From assembly GCA_021827545.1 (NCBI GenBank), contig JAKAVH010000160.1, forward strand, positions 1 to 12,548: DNA of 12,548 nucleotides, in the 5' to 3' direction. The notes beneath the pieces are model-generated. The model saw only the letters and a program-made list of their open reading frames with translations. It did not search any database and was not told the origin of the DNA. A program made the position numbers and the translations under genes. Below, in pieces: positions 12,350 through 12,548 of this stretch; the first letter of the stretch is position 1, and the number at the start of each line of letters is the position of its first letter. Source of the DNA: Thermoplasmata archaeon. GTDB lineage: Archaea; Thermoplasmatota; Thermoplasmata; UBA184.

Positions 12350-12548
12350 GACCGCTCCTCACGCACCAGAGGCCATTGGCAGCGGAAAGCTCGTTGGTGA
12401 AGTGGACTCGACCGCGCTCTAGCGCCGGGTCCCGTGGGCCGGGGGTCCCAAGGGGGCCTCAAGCACCAAATACGCCCCGCCGCTCGGAGCCCGTGTGTCG
12501 GGCTTTGTCCTCTCCCCGGGGATCACCCCGATGCTCACGGACCTCTTC
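12350..12548. other. Right-edge intergenic region, possible start of a plus-strand gene
   Basis: No complete gene is present. An A/T-rich spot (CACCAAATACG, 12464-12474) lies about 25 nt before GTG 12495, the spacing of a TATA box for a leaderless archaeal transcript. From GTG 12495 an open frame (MSGFVLSPGITPMLTDLF), with an internal ATG at 12531, runs to the window edge. Only 18 codons are visible, so this is a suggestion, not a gene call. Confidence 0.25.

Noticed and set aside
1..12548. CRISPR arrays, insertion sequences, tRNA-flanked integration sites
   Set aside because: I looked for regularly spaced repeats, terminal inverted repeats with transposase genes, and tRNA genes, and saw none.

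Overview
The window is visibly GC-rich, and its genes use G or C at most third codon positions. One protein carries a C-terminal HTH_10 (bacterio-opsin-activator type) DNA-binding domain, which is overwhelmingly archaeal. A Dph6-type PP-loop ATPase, a thioredoxin with an N-terminal extension of a kind I associate with archaea, and two possible TATA-like boxes about 25-28 nt before start codons fit this. My best reading is chromosomal DNA of a GC-rich archaeon, possibly Thermoplasmatota or another euryarchaeal-type lineage. This is inference: no rRNA, tRNA or other decisive marker is present, and several genes (poxB, the C39-like protein, ClC) have close bacterial relatives.

Layout. 1-584: a possible 68-aa leaderless gene, then about 335 bp without a gene that holds several GC-rich inverted repeats. 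585-2306 (+): a full-length PoxB-type pyruvate:quinone oxidoreductase. 2371-3734 (-): an isoprenylcysteine-methyltransferase-like membrane methyltransferase followed 35 nt later by a stand-alone C39-like cysteine peptidase, probably an operon. 3915-4986: a divergent pair, a small DUF4242-like protein (-) and an HTH_10 regulator with a Cys/His-rich N-terminal half (+). Their 94-bp shared intergenic region contains a perfect 14-bp palindrome. 5084-7045 (+): a ClC chloride channel or antiporter with CBS domains, tail-to-tail with 7084-9699 (-), a P2-type cation ATPase. 9789-10613 (+): a Dph6-like PP-loop protein whose stop codon overlaps the stop of the convergent thioredoxin gene in a CTAG. 10610-11733 (-): a class I methyltransferase and thioredoxin in a two-gene operon with a 5-nt gap. 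11734-12082: no convincing gene. 12083-12349 (-): a small two-TM membrane protein. 12350-12548: no complete gene, possibly the start of one running off the edge.

Working together. PoxB would feed electrons from pyruvate into a membrane quinone pool. The ClC protein and P-type ATPase could contribute to ion or pH homeostasis. The regulator, its small neighbour and the palindrome between them look like a compact autoregulated sensory unit. The membrane methyltransferase and C39-like peptidase form a second pair of unknown role. These are ordinary families mostly. The less-explained parts are the Cys-rich regulator with its palindrome, the methyltransferase/peptidase pair, and the hairpin-rich region before poxB.
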